Below, piece after piece: positions 36,314 through 48,583 of a stretch of DNA of 64,000 bases. The position numbers and the translations under genes were made by a program. Source of the stretch: Gossypium raimondii. Lineage: Eukaryota; Streptophyta; Magnoliopsida; Malvales; Malvaceae. Each line of letters opens with the position of its first letter. The stretch's first letter is position 1. Location of the stretch: contig NC_068569.1 of the NCBI RefSeq assembly GCF_025698545.1, positions 15,190,001 through 15,254,000 of the forward strand. Reading direction: 5' to 3'. Below the pieces are notes generated by a model, which ran no database searches, had not been told where the DNA came from, and saw nothing but the letters and a program-made list of their open reading frames with translations.

Positions 36314-36907
36314 TGTTAGTACAAATCTCCGGTAAAGAAAATCTCAAACACACGAATAGAACTCGAACAAAAAAAGAAGAAATAAGATAAGGCTCCAAGG
36401 CGTGTATCAAGTCACTATCTTTAAGGTTATATTCGCCCCCCCACCTATTTTCGGCGTGCAAATGAGTTCCAAGCAAATTAACCTCAAGGATACAATGAAA
36501 CCAATGACTATTTGCGTTTTGCACTGACGAGAATAGCCCACTACATACTGAGCAATGTATGACAAGAAACCCAATTTCTATAAAGGATTTCTGCAGTAAT
36601 ACTTTATAAAATAATTTAATAATATTAGAAAATGAAGGGATGAAAGAAAGAATATTAGAATTTGTTGGTATTTTTTTCCAAATGAAATCTCATTCCTATT
36701 TATAGGAATTTTCATGTCTCTTCATAGAGACATCTTTCATCAATAGGTGTCTTTCGAATAATAATATCTTTAAAATAAACACATAATTATTCGTTTAATA
36801 TTATAACTATTCAAATAATATTATTTAAATAGTTATAATTCATTTTCAAAAATCAAATAATATAACTTTTGATTAATTACACCCATTCATTTATAGTTAT
36901 TGGAACA
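36314..36907 (-). repeat. 3' LTR of the minus-strand copia element
   Basis: On the minus strand this repeat begins TGTTCCAATAACTATAAATG and ends in CTAACA. It matches 44331-44877 and the LTR at 56455-57080. A purine-rich tract precedes it on the minus strand, as expected for a 3' LTR. Confidence 0.8.
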
Positions 36908-37516
36908 CTAAAATTTTCCCCATTTTCAAAATATTTTGGATTTTGATATTCTTGGAAATTAATTTACATAAATGAAGGTATCTTACGATTGAACCTTCAC
37001 TTAGTGAAAACATGTTAAAGTTAATCGAAATTGCATGGTAGACTAAGCTTTGAACCAACTATTCCATTTGATTAACCGAACACATCTCATACAATGATTT
37101 TAACATCAGTCAATGCATAGTATCTAGGAACACAATTATGGCCATGTATCTATGTCATCTTTTTTGCTATCAGAGTCAAGCCCTTGAGCTCTTAGAAGCG
37201 GCCACTGTAACACCCCTAACCAGTGTTTGTCGCCGAACTAGGGTTACGAAATATTACCAACCAAAACACAACTCCGAATAGTCTTTAATTTTAAAACTTG
37301 AATATTAAATAACAGCCCAATCATATACATCACTTTCACAACTATAGATCACTGAACCAATTAAAAACTTATCGTAATTAATATTTTTACGTTATAGCAA
37401 CTACTGCATATATTTATTTTATTAACAAACTTATGGTCATATTGTTTAAATAAAAATATGTGCATAAGAAAACTAAGTCATAACAATCCATATCTTTAAT
37501 TAACTATCAAACATAG

Positions 37517-37518
<2 letters not shown>

Positions 37519-37572
<54 letters not shown>
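37519..37572. repeat. (AT)n microsatellite
   Basis: An uninterrupted AT run of about 27 units inside the solo LTR. Confidence 0.95.
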
Positions 37573-37577
<5 letters not shown>

Positions 37578-38917
37578 TAACACTCTATAACAAAGCCATT
37601 TTTTTAAATTCAAATACCAAATCTTGGCTAACTAAATTCCTTAACTAATTAAATAAAATAATAGCAATTTATTTGTTTTGTTTATTTGCACCTTTGCTTT
37701 GTTTAAGTTTTTCACATAATAAGCATACAATATAAAACTTAAGTAACTTCAATACTAACCTACATGCATTATACCTTAGCTACATTAAACAATTTTTTTA
37801 TCTTTAAAACATACACAAATTTTTTTTAGTACATCAGTTTGCATGTAATTATCATGCCCCAAACACATAAGCATAACAAATTAATTACCCTATATTCGGC
37901 CATTAAAAAATAGCCTCAATGATCAAACTCAAACCATCTTAAAACATGTATGTTAATTAGCATTTCAAAATTTGTACCCAAATAACCATAAAATATGCTC
38001 ATATTTCTATCTTCATAGTTATTATTCATGCCGAATCATGTCATCCTATAACACACCAAACAACCACATATCATACTTCCAATACAAGATACCTATAAAG
38101 CCGAAAATACATACAAATCAATTACCACTTCCAAGTCAATTCACTAAACAAATTGTACATAAAAAATAGGTCAATATTAAGTCACATTGAATGCCAATTT
38201 CACAATCTAAATCAAAGCCATCACCTATACATAGATCACGAATCAAAGGTATGTCCATCAACGACACAAGTTATAATATGAAATGCATTTCCATAAGAGC
38301 TAATCTATTGGCTGATTGTTGATCATACTCATTAGTACTCGTTACCTAATCATAAAACTTAAAGCTTTCAAGCATGAGTATAAGTCATAACCACATATGC
38401 ACAAACCACAACATTATATTTAAGCCATTTTCGCATGGCTATATATATATACACAAATTCAAAACCAAACCTATTTAATCTAACCTATACATGTCATATG
38501 TTCAGAGTTTAAAATTTCAAAAGTACCGAATAACAGTCGATAGTGCGATGATGATTCTTGATGATCCCCGAGCTTGTAAATAATTTCCAAAATCTATAAA
38601 ACAATGAATGAACAAACACACCGTAAGTTGAAATAACTTAGTAAGTCGTAAGCAAATACTTTTCAAAATACACATATAAATTATGCAAATAAATCGAATC
38701 CTACTAATATTGTACATATACATATATACTCATATTTAAGTGGTTCATTCATCTTTCATGTTATATATAATGCTTACCTTTACTATCAAGCTTTGTATAA
38801 CTCAAACATACCTTAATTTTATTAATTCAATCTCGCACTCGATTTTTGTGTTATATAATTACTTCTTATATCATTCAGATTGGAGAAAGATACTCGAACA
38901 GCTCAAAAAGTTCATAC

Positions 38918-39090
38918 AATGTCAACGTCCCAAACGTGGTCTTACATGTAATCAAATAACGATGCCACTGTCCTAGACAGGGTCTTACACGTAATTAAGT
39001 AACGATGCCACTGTCCCAGACAGGGTCTTACACGTAAATCTCAAATTGATGCCAACGTCCCAGACATGGTCTTACACGAAATCACATTTC
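38918..39090. repeat. Four tandem 43-44 bp units in the solo LTR
   Basis: Units beginning near 38918, 38961, 39004 and 39048 share the pattern GATGCCA.. GTCCCAGACA.. GGTCTTACACG. Spacing is 43, 43 and 44 bases. Such short direct repeats inside LTRs often lie near the promoter. Confidence 0.85.
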
Positions 39091-42000
39091 AGCATTATTG
39101 TTGTTTGTATGACTTTTGTATGACGTAGTTCAATCAGATTAAACTCGTAAATAATCTTTCTATGAAAAATACAAATCGGCAATGAAGTATATATACACAT
39201 ATTTCTATTCGACTATGTATAAAATAAGTACATTAAATTTAAACTCAATTATTTACTTATGAACTTACATCGGACAAAAACGAACGAAATGGAACGACTA
39301 CTCAACCACTTTTGATTTCCCTCGTTCCAAATCCGACTTCTTCTTTTCTTGATCTAATTCAATACAAATTTAACTTATTTAACCATATATTCATTAAAAT
39401 TTACTTAAAAGCTCATAAATGGGAAAATTGCATTTTAGCCCCTAAAATTTAACATTTTATTCAATTTAGTCCCTATTTTCAAAAATCACAAAATACACAA
39501 AATTCATCAAAACTATGCCTTAGTAGGATCTTCCTATAGTCCATATCAATCCATATTTTTCATTTATTTCACATTTAAGCCCTTAAATTTTCTAATTTTA
39601 CAAATAAATCCCTATTTTGGATTTTTATCAAAAATCACTTAATTAAACATAAAAATCAAACATCAAACATTTATTTTTCATCTTCAAACAACAATTCCAT
39701 CACATTATCAACAATGGAAATTTTTAAAATCATCACCAACTCCAAAAATTAACATATGGGCTAGGTAATATACAAAGCAACGATCTCAAAAACGTAAAAA
39801 TTATCAAAAACCGAGCAAAACACATACCTAATTTAAACTTCCAAAGTGCCAAACCTAACTTTTTCTTTTCTTTCTTCTTTTCTTTTGAAGTTTCGGCCAA
39901 GGATGAACTACGCATGACTATTTTGTTTTTCCTTTACTTTAATTATATGTTATTTTTTTCTATTTACTATTTTAACCTTAATTATAAAACATAATAATTA
40001 ATTAATATATGTCTATAATGGTCCACTCAAGCTACTAATGATATAATAACATCATAAAGAACTCCTATTTAACAAACCATAACAAATAAACACATTTAAC
40101 ATATAGAATACCTCTTTTACTTTTTATGCTATTTAATCCTTTTTCCAAATCAAGCACTCAAACGGATAAATTAAATTACAAAAATTTCACACATGTCAAT
40201 TCACATACTATAAGCACAGAAAATAATATTACAATATTTTTTTGACTCGGATTTGTGGTCCCGAAACCACTGTCTGACTAGGGTCTAAACCGGGCTGTTA
40301 CAACCACACTTCCACTCACATAGGTAGATCCCATCAAAAGTGTTCCCATAATTATAACACTCTAACATATTTATGTTATGGGTCCATTAAGAGTACATTA
40401 CTCATCATTCCCTTATCATTACGAGTACTTAGCACTTTAATCTTAGGATGGATTTATTTATAATGCTAACAGTCACATGCTAATTATCTACTTTGTCTCA
40501 TTGAACTCAAGACTTGATGTTATACCAAGCGTTGAGTCAAGTTTCCATCATGGGTGACTCTAATTAATGGGCTTGAGTCTCATCCCATTTGAGGTCCTTT
40601 TTACTGCATCTTTAGCAATACTTTTTGTCAAAGGATCCACCAAATTTTCACTTGACCTCACATAGTTAATAGTGATCACTCCATCAGAGATTAATTGTCG
40701 GATATAACTATATCTTAATGCAATGTGTCTAGACTTTCCATTATATACTTGGTTATATGCCTTTGCTAGAGTAGCCTCACTATCACAACGGATAGAAATA
40801 GGTGAAATTGGCTTAGGCCATAAAGGTACATCATAAAGCAAATTTCTTAACCATTCTGCTTCTTTAGATGCAGCGGCTAGTGTAATAAATTCTGCTGCCA
40901 TGGTGGAATCAGTAATAAATGTTTGTTTCTTAGAACCCCAAGAAACGGCTCCTCCACCAAGAATAAAGACCCATCCACTAGTAGATGCATGATCTTCAAA
41001 ACTTGTAATCCAACTAGCATCCAAATACCCTTCTAAAACTGGAGGATATCCATTATAACACAATCCATAGTTAATAGTTTTCTTTAAGTACCTAAGTACT
41101 CTATTCAAAGCTTGCCAATGCAAACTACTTGGATTACTTGTGTACTTACTCAAATTTCCAATAGCATATGCAATATCTGGTCTTGTACAAGTCATTATGT
41201 ACATAAGACAACCAATTAGACTTGCATATTTCAATTGATCAATTCTCCTACCAGCATTAGATACTAATTTTATTTGAGGATACATGGGTGTAGATGCTGG
41301 TGTACAATTGAAAAGATCAAAACTTTTTAAGCATATTTTTAATGTAAGGTGATTGTGATAAAGCTATAGTGCTTTTATCTCGGGTTATTTTAATCCCAAG
41401 AATAACATATGCTACACCTATATCCTTCATAGCAAAGTTGTTTGACAAGAATTTCTTTGTGTTTTCTATTTGTTCCAAATCCGTGCAAAAAATGAGCATG
41501 TCATCTACATATAAGCAAATTATGACACCTTTTCCATTTTCAAAATTGCCATATATGCACTTATCAGATTCATTTATTTTATAGCCATTAGCTAAAACAA
41601 CCTTGTAAAACTTTTGGTGCCATTGTTTTGGTGCTTGTTTAAGTTCATATAAAGATTTAACAAGCTTATATACCTTATGCTCTTGTCCTGGAACAACAAA
41701 TCCTTCTGGTTGCTCCATGTACGTTTCCTCTTCCAATTTACCATTTAAAAATGCAATTTTAACATCTATTTGGTGAACAACCAAATTATATATAGAGTTA
41801 AGTGATATTAAGAGTCTAATTGTAGCAATTCTTGCTACTGGAACATAGGTATCAAACTAATCAATACCTTGATTTTGTGTAAAACCTTTGGCTACCAACC
41901 TTGCTTCAAAATTTATCAATGGTTCTATCAACCTTTATTTTCTTTTTGAAGATCCAATTACAACCTATTGGTTTAGAACCTGGTGGAAGATCAACTAAGA

Positions 42001-44330
42001 TCCAAGTTTGATTTCCCATTATTGAATCCATCTAATAATTTATTGCTTCTTTCCAAAAAGTAGAGTCTTGAGATTTCATTGCCTCTTCAAATGTAATAGG
42101 ATCAGATTCCGTATTATAACAATAATTTATCTTATTGCATATAATTTCACCTTTTCCTTCTACAAGAAATATAATGAAATCTGGTCCAAAATCTTTGACC
42201 TTTTTAATCCTCTTACTTCTTCTCAATTCTTGACAAGATTCATCATTATTGTCAATTTGTTCTAATGGAATCTCATTCTCATTTGAAGAATGAATAAATT
42301 ATCGTGGCGTAATTGTCTTGATATAGAATTAAAACTATTTTCATCAAAAATAGCATCTCTTGATTCAATAACAGTATTAATTGAAATTGAATCATTTGGT
42401 TCAATTACCATGAACCTATATGCCTTGCTATTATATACATAACTTATAAATATGCATTCAATTCCTCTTTCACCTAACTTTTTAGGTTTAGGTGTTAGAA
42501 CTTTGACAATAGCTCTACAACCCCAAACCTTCAAATAATTAAGGTTTGGTTTCCTTTTCTTCCATTGTTCATAGAGGGTTATTTTAGTTTCCTTGTTAGG
42601 AACTCTATTCAATATATGACAAGCTGTTAGAACAACTTCTCCACAAAAACCTTATCCAAGACCTGAATATGATAACATTGGATTTACCATTTCAGTTAAG
42701 ACTCTATTTTTCCTTTCAGCTACACTATTTTGTTGTGGTGTGTAAGGGGCTGAAACTTGATGGACAATTCCAGTAGATTCAAAATAACTTGGATTATAGT
42801 ATTCTCCACCTCTATCTGATCTTAAGCACTTGAATAAATATACATAACAATATCTAGAATAATCATCAATAAAAGTAAGAAAATATTTCTTTCCCCCTAA
42901 TGTAGGAGTATTATGCATGTTACATAAATCACTATGTATCAAATCAAGCAATTTTGTTTTCCTTTTAACCTTAGGGAAAGGGTTTCTTGTAATTTTAGTC
43001 AACATACATGTATTGCATTTTCAATATTATTATTAAAAAGCAGAATTAAATCTAACTTATACTTGTTATTCAATTTTCTATAATTCAAATGGCCTAATCT
43101 ATAATGCCACAAACAAAAGATTTAACAATATAAGAAGAAATAGTATTTTTATTCTTATTAATAATATTGAGTTTGAACATACTCTCATACATATACCATT
43201 TCCTCACAAAAATTTCTCCCTTAGACAAAATAAACTTATCTGCCTCAAAAACAAGTTTGAAACCAAACTTATTCAATAGACTTCCAGATACTAAATTCTT
43301 CCTAACTTCTGGTACATAATATACATCATTTAAGGTTAAAACTTTTCCAAAAGTGAATTGTAGTTCAACAGATCATTTGCCTTTGATTGCTACGGTGGAA
43401 GAATTTCCCATGTACAAGACATTGTCATTTTCACATTGTGTGAACTTTGTAAACATGTTTTTGTCTTTGCACACATGTTTGGTTGCTTCGGTATCAATCC
43501 ACCATGTATTATCATTTTGTGCCATATTAATTTCAAATATGATTGCAATGAACTTTTCGTTATTATCAGCCTTAGAAGATGATTTCTTCTTTAAAAATTG
43601 ACATTCGTTCTTGAAATGTTCCGGCTTTCCACAATGATAGCATGAGCCATTTTGTTTCTTTTTGAACTTAGGTGCTCTATCAGTCTGCTTGAACTTTCTC
43701 TTGAATGGTTTAGTAGTCTGTACTTCCTCCGTAACATGCACTTTGGCATTTTCAGAATTTAGGTTCTGATCTTGTTTTTTATATTCTTCTTTAATACGAA
43801 GATGATTTGCCAAAGCCTCAAGAGATATTTCCTCTTTCTTATGTTTTAGACTTCTTTTAAAGTCTTTCCAAGATGGATGATACAACAATTATTTCATCCA
43901 TTTTCATATCATATTGCTTGAATTGATTCAACATCTTTTCAATATCACAGAATTGTTCCATAATAGAACGACCATCAACCATTTAATAATTATTGAAACG
44001 ACTGACAAGAAATTTCTTACTTGTAACATCTTCGGTCATGTATCTTGTCTCCAATTTGTCCCATAATTCTTTAGCGGTGACCTCATTTTGGTAGATGTCG
44101 AACAAACCATAAGAAAAACCATTCAATATGTGGCCCATGCACATGTAGTCAGCATTGTCCCATTTTTGTCTTTCTCGGGTTGCATCAACAAATTTGTTTT
44201 CATTCTCTTCAGGTCTTGGAGTATCCAAAACATAAGCAATCTTCAAAGTTGATAATAAGAAGTGCATCTTTTTCTGCCATTATCGAAAATTGCCACCATC
44301 AAACCGATCAAGTTTGACAAAGTTGGAAGC

Positions 44331-44877
44331 CAACTCGAACAGAAAAAGAATAAATAAGATAATGCTCCAATGCGTGTATCAAGTCACTATCTTTAAGGTT
44401 ATATTCGCCCCCACCTATTTCCAGTGTGCAAATGAGTTCCAAGCAAATTAACCTCGAGGATACAATGAAGCCAATAACTATTTGCGTTTTGCATTGACGA
44501 GAATAGCCCATTACACACTGAGCAATGTATGACAAGAAACTCAATTTCTATAAAGGATTTTCGCAGTAATACTTTATAAAGTAATCTAATAATATTAGGA
44601 AATGAAGGAAGGAAGGAAAGAATATTAGAATTTGTTGGTATTTTTTTTCAAATGAAATCCCATTCCTATTTATAGGAATTTTCATGTCTCTTCATAGATA
44701 CATATTTCATCAATAAGTGTCTTTCGAATAATAATGTCTTTAAAATAATCACATAATTTTTCATTTAATATTATAACTATTCAAATAGTATTATTTAAAT
44801 AGTTATAATTCTTTTCAAAAAATCAAATAATATAATCATTGATTAATTACACTCATTCATTTATAGTTATTGAAACA
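44331..44877 (-). repeat. 5' LTR of the minus-strand copia element
   Basis: Matches 36314-36907, including the shared GTGTATCAAGTCACTATCTT stretch. It lies next to the gag region of the same fossil element. Confidence 0.75.
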
Positions 44878-45893
44878 CTCATTCATTTTAATTTAGTTGA
44901 GACCTTCGATGTATTCCTACAATTAAGTCCATGTTTTCCTTCAATTTTATTGTGGTGCTCTTAGTTTAAGAGTCATCATATTAACATTTAAATTAGACTA
45001 AATTACATAGTTGATCACTCGATTATTATAAATTTTCATTTTAAGTATTGAAAATAAAAAATTTACAAAATAAGTACTGAGATTATATAATTTGATTAGA
45101 GTTCCTAGGATTAACATTGCTATTAGCTCTAAATAAAGCATCGGCACAACAATTTCTCTCACTGTAGGTATGAGATAGAAGACTACAAGGGCATCGCAAT
45201 CATGGACAAGAGAATCAAGCAAATCATTCTTATTAGTTGAAAATTTCATGAAATCAATAACAATTATAACAGCCAATTCAACTAGGTGTGTTTAAACGAT
45301 TGATTTGGTTAATATTTAAACTAGACTACTATTAACTAAAAATTTAAAAATTTTAATTATTAATCGAACTAATTTTTTTAGAAGCCGATAAAAATAACTT
45401 TAGTTAATTCGGTGGTTAATCAAATTAATCAAAATTTTTACGTGTTTCTTTCTTTCTTTATTTTATTTTTGTTTTTTAGTTTAATTTAAAATTAATTTTA
45501 TTTTTCATAATAATTTTTTAGGAAAGTTCTCATAATATTTTTTAATTCCATTATAAGAATATATATAAATATTTTTAAAATTTGAATTTATATAAAGCAT
45601 TTGACCTATTTAATATTTTGAGTCTATAATATATTATTACTTATAATTTTAATTAATTAGTGTTCATGGCTTGTTGATTAACTCAACTAATTTAATTCAG
45701 TCGATTAATTCGATTAATTGTTTTATGGATATTAGAATGAAAAGATATTTTCTTTTATTCTACTCCTACCGAGTTTTGCGGGCCAGTTATTTAGGGCCAT
45801 GACAAATAAGAAGGTCCAAATCTGATTTCCAAATTCACCCTTTTGTAATACAATTTTCAGACCACCCAAAACGCACCGAGAAACGGCTATAAG
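44878..45893. other. AT-rich spacer upstream of snoRNA locus
   Basis: No gene is seen. The minus-strand frame at 44998-45276 has no recognised domain. The last ~100 bases are GC-richer and belong to the promoter of the snoRNA locus. Confidence 0.5.
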
Positions 45894-45932
45894 TATAAAA
45901 CATGGTCGAAAGCATCATTGCCCAAACCCTAA
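45894..45932 (+). promoter_or_regulatory. TATA box plus telo-box of the snoRNA locus
   Basis: TATAAAA at 45894-45900 is followed 24 bases later by the telo-box AAACCCTAA (45924-45932). Telo-boxes near the start site are a known trait of plant promoters for snoRNAs, ribosomal proteins and other translation genes. The spacing would put transcription start at or beside the telo-box. This supports the two snoRNAs downstream as products of a dedicated Pol II transcript. Confidence 0.65.
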
Positions 45933-46232
45933 TTCACATTTGACCGCGTCAGCCGTCTTCGCTCGTCTAAGCCCCTGATCTATTCTTGGTCCTAGGGTTT
46001 CATTTAATTATCAAATTTCCTTTTCTTTTCTTGCTATATTTCTTTTTACTTGTTTTTCATCCCTGTTTTTATTCATTTTTTATGCTTTTATTATATGAAA
46101 ACGAAGGCATTGACGAATGTTCGAATTGCTGAATATTCGAAAATCGAGTATCAGATTGGTTCATTTGAATAGGAAGATCTGGTGCCTCTTTTTTCTTTTT
46201 TTAGTTGTCTTTTACTTACTATCTTTTAGCGG

Positions 46233-46321
46233 CTGCGGATGAAGAGAAATGTGAAATATACAGTTATCCCTGGCTGATCATTAATTTTAAGGTGCTGATA
46301 TTTCATTGAAATCTGACGCAG
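46233..46321 (+). ncRNA. Box C/D snoRNA, copy 1 (snR38-like)
   Basis: An 89-base unit closed by the stem CTGCG/CGCAG (46233-46237 and 46317-46321). Box C is ATGAAGA (46239-46245, one base off the consensus), D' CTGA (46274-46277), C' GTGCTGA (46292-46298) and D CTGA (46313-46316). Next to D' lies the guide CAGTTATCCCTGG. Twelve of its bases pair with CAGGGAUAACUG, a conserved segment of 25S rRNA (recalled). By the D+5 rule the target would be the middle G of GGG, apparently the site that snR38 modifies in yeast (Gm2815). The weaker boxes C and C' suggest this copy may be the less active of the two. Confidence 0.75.
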
Positions 46322-46479
46322 AGGGTTTTTGGTGTAATTGTCTTAATCTTATAGACATGGAAGCCAATGATGCAACTATGGAGACTTTTTGAAATGCAGT
46401 TCAATTGTTGAAACTCAATGGACCAGGACGTTATAGGGCTTTTTTTTTCAAATATATTTTTATTTTCAGCATTACAGTT

Positions 46480-46563
46480 CTGTGGATGATGAGAAAATTT
46501 TGAAATCAGTTATCCCTGGCTGATTTTTCGTTGTTTATGATGACATCTTGTGATCTGACACAG
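46480..46563 (+). ncRNA. Box C/D snoRNA, copy 2 (snR38-like)
   Basis: An 84-base unit with textbook parts: terminal stem CTGTG/CACAG (46480-46484 and 46559-46563), box C ATGATGA (46486-46492), D' CTGA (46520-46523), C' ATGATGA (46537-46543) and D CTGA (46555-46558). The guide CAGTTATCCCTGG (46507-46519) abuts D' and is identical to that of copy 1. It would direct 2'-O-methylation of a G in the 25S rRNA segment CAGGGAUAACUG. Sequence outside boxes and guide has diverged from copy 1, so this is an old local duplication kept by function. The two stems differ by a compensated base pair (C-G versus T-A). Confidence 0.85.
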
Positions 46564-48583
46564 ACTGAAGCATTTAAACTAATTTTTGGTAACGGTCTTT
46601 ACCTGTCTGGTATTCAATGCAAAACATGTTTCTGTCATTTTGGATGCTGTAGAGGGGAAAATGATATAAAGACAATTGGAACTAGTTTTTCAGATATCAA
46701 CAATCCAAAGCGAAAATTTCAACAATCCCGTGCTTGGCCCAGTGGTTTGGACAAGTCATAACCTCCAGCTGCCAGCCACGGATTCGGGCATGTTTTTTGT
46801 TGGGTTTAGTAGCTTCCCAGCCATTACTGGGCTTTTTTTATTTCTCATCCGAGTTTACTTTCTGCCATCAGAATCAGGGGATGTTATAAAATATAGCTGT
46901 TTCATCTCGGCTCTCCTCTTATGGGAAGCTTTTATTTGCATCAGATTACGTCGTTCTTCAGTCTTTTATCAAGTACATAGAGGCAGAGCTAAGTATTGGC
47001 CCATGTCGACGCAACGATAGCGTGACCATGTGCCCCTCTACTTTGCACTACTATCACATCTACTTTTTTGATCTAGTTTTAACAGAAAGCGACTACTACA
47101 TCACTTTGTAGTTTTCAATCACTTTCATACTCCCTACACTCTTCCTCTCATCTACTTTTAATTCAGAAAATTACCATCAATTTCACAATTTTCTATTTAT
47201 CTTTCTGTAACCACATTCCTATATGTGTTTATTTGATAATTTTCCATCGCTCTCTCTCTATACAAATATACAGAGCCAGCCATTGTGTTTATGGTGGAAA
47301 CTTCTAACCTTGACACTAACAACAACGTGCAAGTTACGACGTCCTCGAGCACAACTTCCAGTTAAACCATCGATACCCGTTCATGATCATTGACATATAT
47401 GAAAACCGTTGATCCATTTGAACCTATCCCGAATTCACCAACTCTTCTTTAGTTGATTTTCTATTAAGTAAAAGATAGAAAAGGTATGTAGATAGAAAGA
47501 TGAAGGTGGGCTTGGTTCGTGCATGGCGTTATGCTTAATGCCAACTCAAGAAACCGACTTGTCTTTTTCATTATTAATTCATCTTGACATACTATATGTA
47601 CAAGTGACTCGACTCATCATTATTGCACTATTTGTACAACTTATGAAAAAAAAGCTATGCAAAGACCATGTATGACTAAAGTGACCAATTCTGCATTTTT
47701 TTTGGCTGTTCTTGGACCTACGAGTGCCTGGAAATAGAATTGCTGTTAATGTAAAACCGTACATTTGATGCCATGATAAATGCTATAGTAAGTATTTAAA
47801 AGAAGTAAAAAGAACAGAAAAAACAGCAGTAAATCATATATTGAACGCGAAAAACTAAGCTCGAGGAGGGTTACATAAATAATAAAAAAGGCAAGATGGC
47901 TTTACAGGCTTCAACAGCCATTTTCAGGCAATGCAAGGTGGATAAGAACAACTGAACGATTTATAGCCAGAAAGACTTCCTAGGCATGTGCCAGCGTAAT
48001 ATTCCATGGCACTCTTTTATAGCCTCGCTTGCAGCTATGGGTAGGCTGCCTACCAGACAAAGAATGCAGAGTTGGGGGGTATACCTCTTCTCTAGAATGC
48101 TTATTGTGTGAGAATAATACCGAAACAATCTAGGGGTCATCTATTTTACGAATGCCAGTTTTCAAAGCAACCGTGGAGGCTTATTCTTAGAGCTACTGCA
48201 AGTTCTGAGCAGCATGACTTTTGGCCGGTAGTTTTGAACTGGGCTATTAAGAGAGCCAACGGTAGATGTACTCTTTAAGAGAGAGTTTGTAACCATTGTC
48301 AAACTTGGTAGCAAAACTTTGATAAAATCTTACTTATATATAAACTGAACAACTAATTAAAACAAATCCTCTTCATTGATCCATGCAACATAAATTGTAA
48401 ATACACTTGTCTGGTATCTAGTTCTACTAAGGCGATGGGCAGAGATTGCTGAATTATATATATAAAAACAAAACCATAAGTCACATCTCGAAGAGTAAAA
48501 AAATAACAGTAACAAGAAGTATACAAGACAAAGCACAAAACTTTATTTTCGTTTACTTCCAATTCTTCCTTTTTCTTTTTTCT
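46564..48583. other. snoRNA transcript tail and intergenic DNA
   Basis: The first few hundred bases probably belong to the snoRNA precursor. Frames at 46531-46761 and 46676-47020 have no recognisable domain, and the latter's hydrophobic stretch looks like U-rich untranslated RNA. The rest up to the oxidase stop codon is intergenic or 3' untranslated DNA of that gene. Confidence 0.45.

Larger units (their letters stand above)
37206..40302. mobile_element. Solo LTR (probably Gypsy-type) nested in copia element
   Basis: A 3.1 kb insert starts TGTAACACCCCTAACC and ends CCGGGCTGTTACA. It therefore has the TG..CA ends and short terminal inversion of an LTR. It interrupts copia sequence that is continuous in the sister element (GCGGCCACACTTCC near 56150, inverse strand). 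The flanks GCCAC (37201-37205) and ACCAC (40303-40307) look like a 5-bp target duplication with one change. No internal retroviral coding region is present, so it is a solo LTR. The TGTAACACCCC start is typical of long plant chromovirus LTRs. It is younger than the copia it sits in. Confidence 0.75.
36314..44877 (-). mobile_element. Ty1/copia LTR retroelement, broken, with nested insertion
   Basis: Fossil copia element on the minus strand. It has LTRs at both ends, and the internal region (about 40560-44330) retains gag with a zinc knuckle, protease, integrase, reverse transcriptase and RNase H in copia order. The reading frame is interrupted at several places (about eight pieces), so it is not functional. 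Its 3' untranslated part is split by the solo LTR at 37206-40302. The two LTRs differ by about 2-5 bases per 60 in lines compared by eye, so the insertion is not recent. No clear target duplication was found. Confidence 0.9.

Noticed and set aside
38918-39090. CRISPR-like regular repeats
   Set aside because: Contiguous 43-44 bp tandem units without unique spacers, inside a plant LTR.
46676-47020. 114-codon open frame after the snoRNAs
   Set aside because: Probably non-coding precursor or flank; hydrophobic bias from U-rich sequence and no known family.
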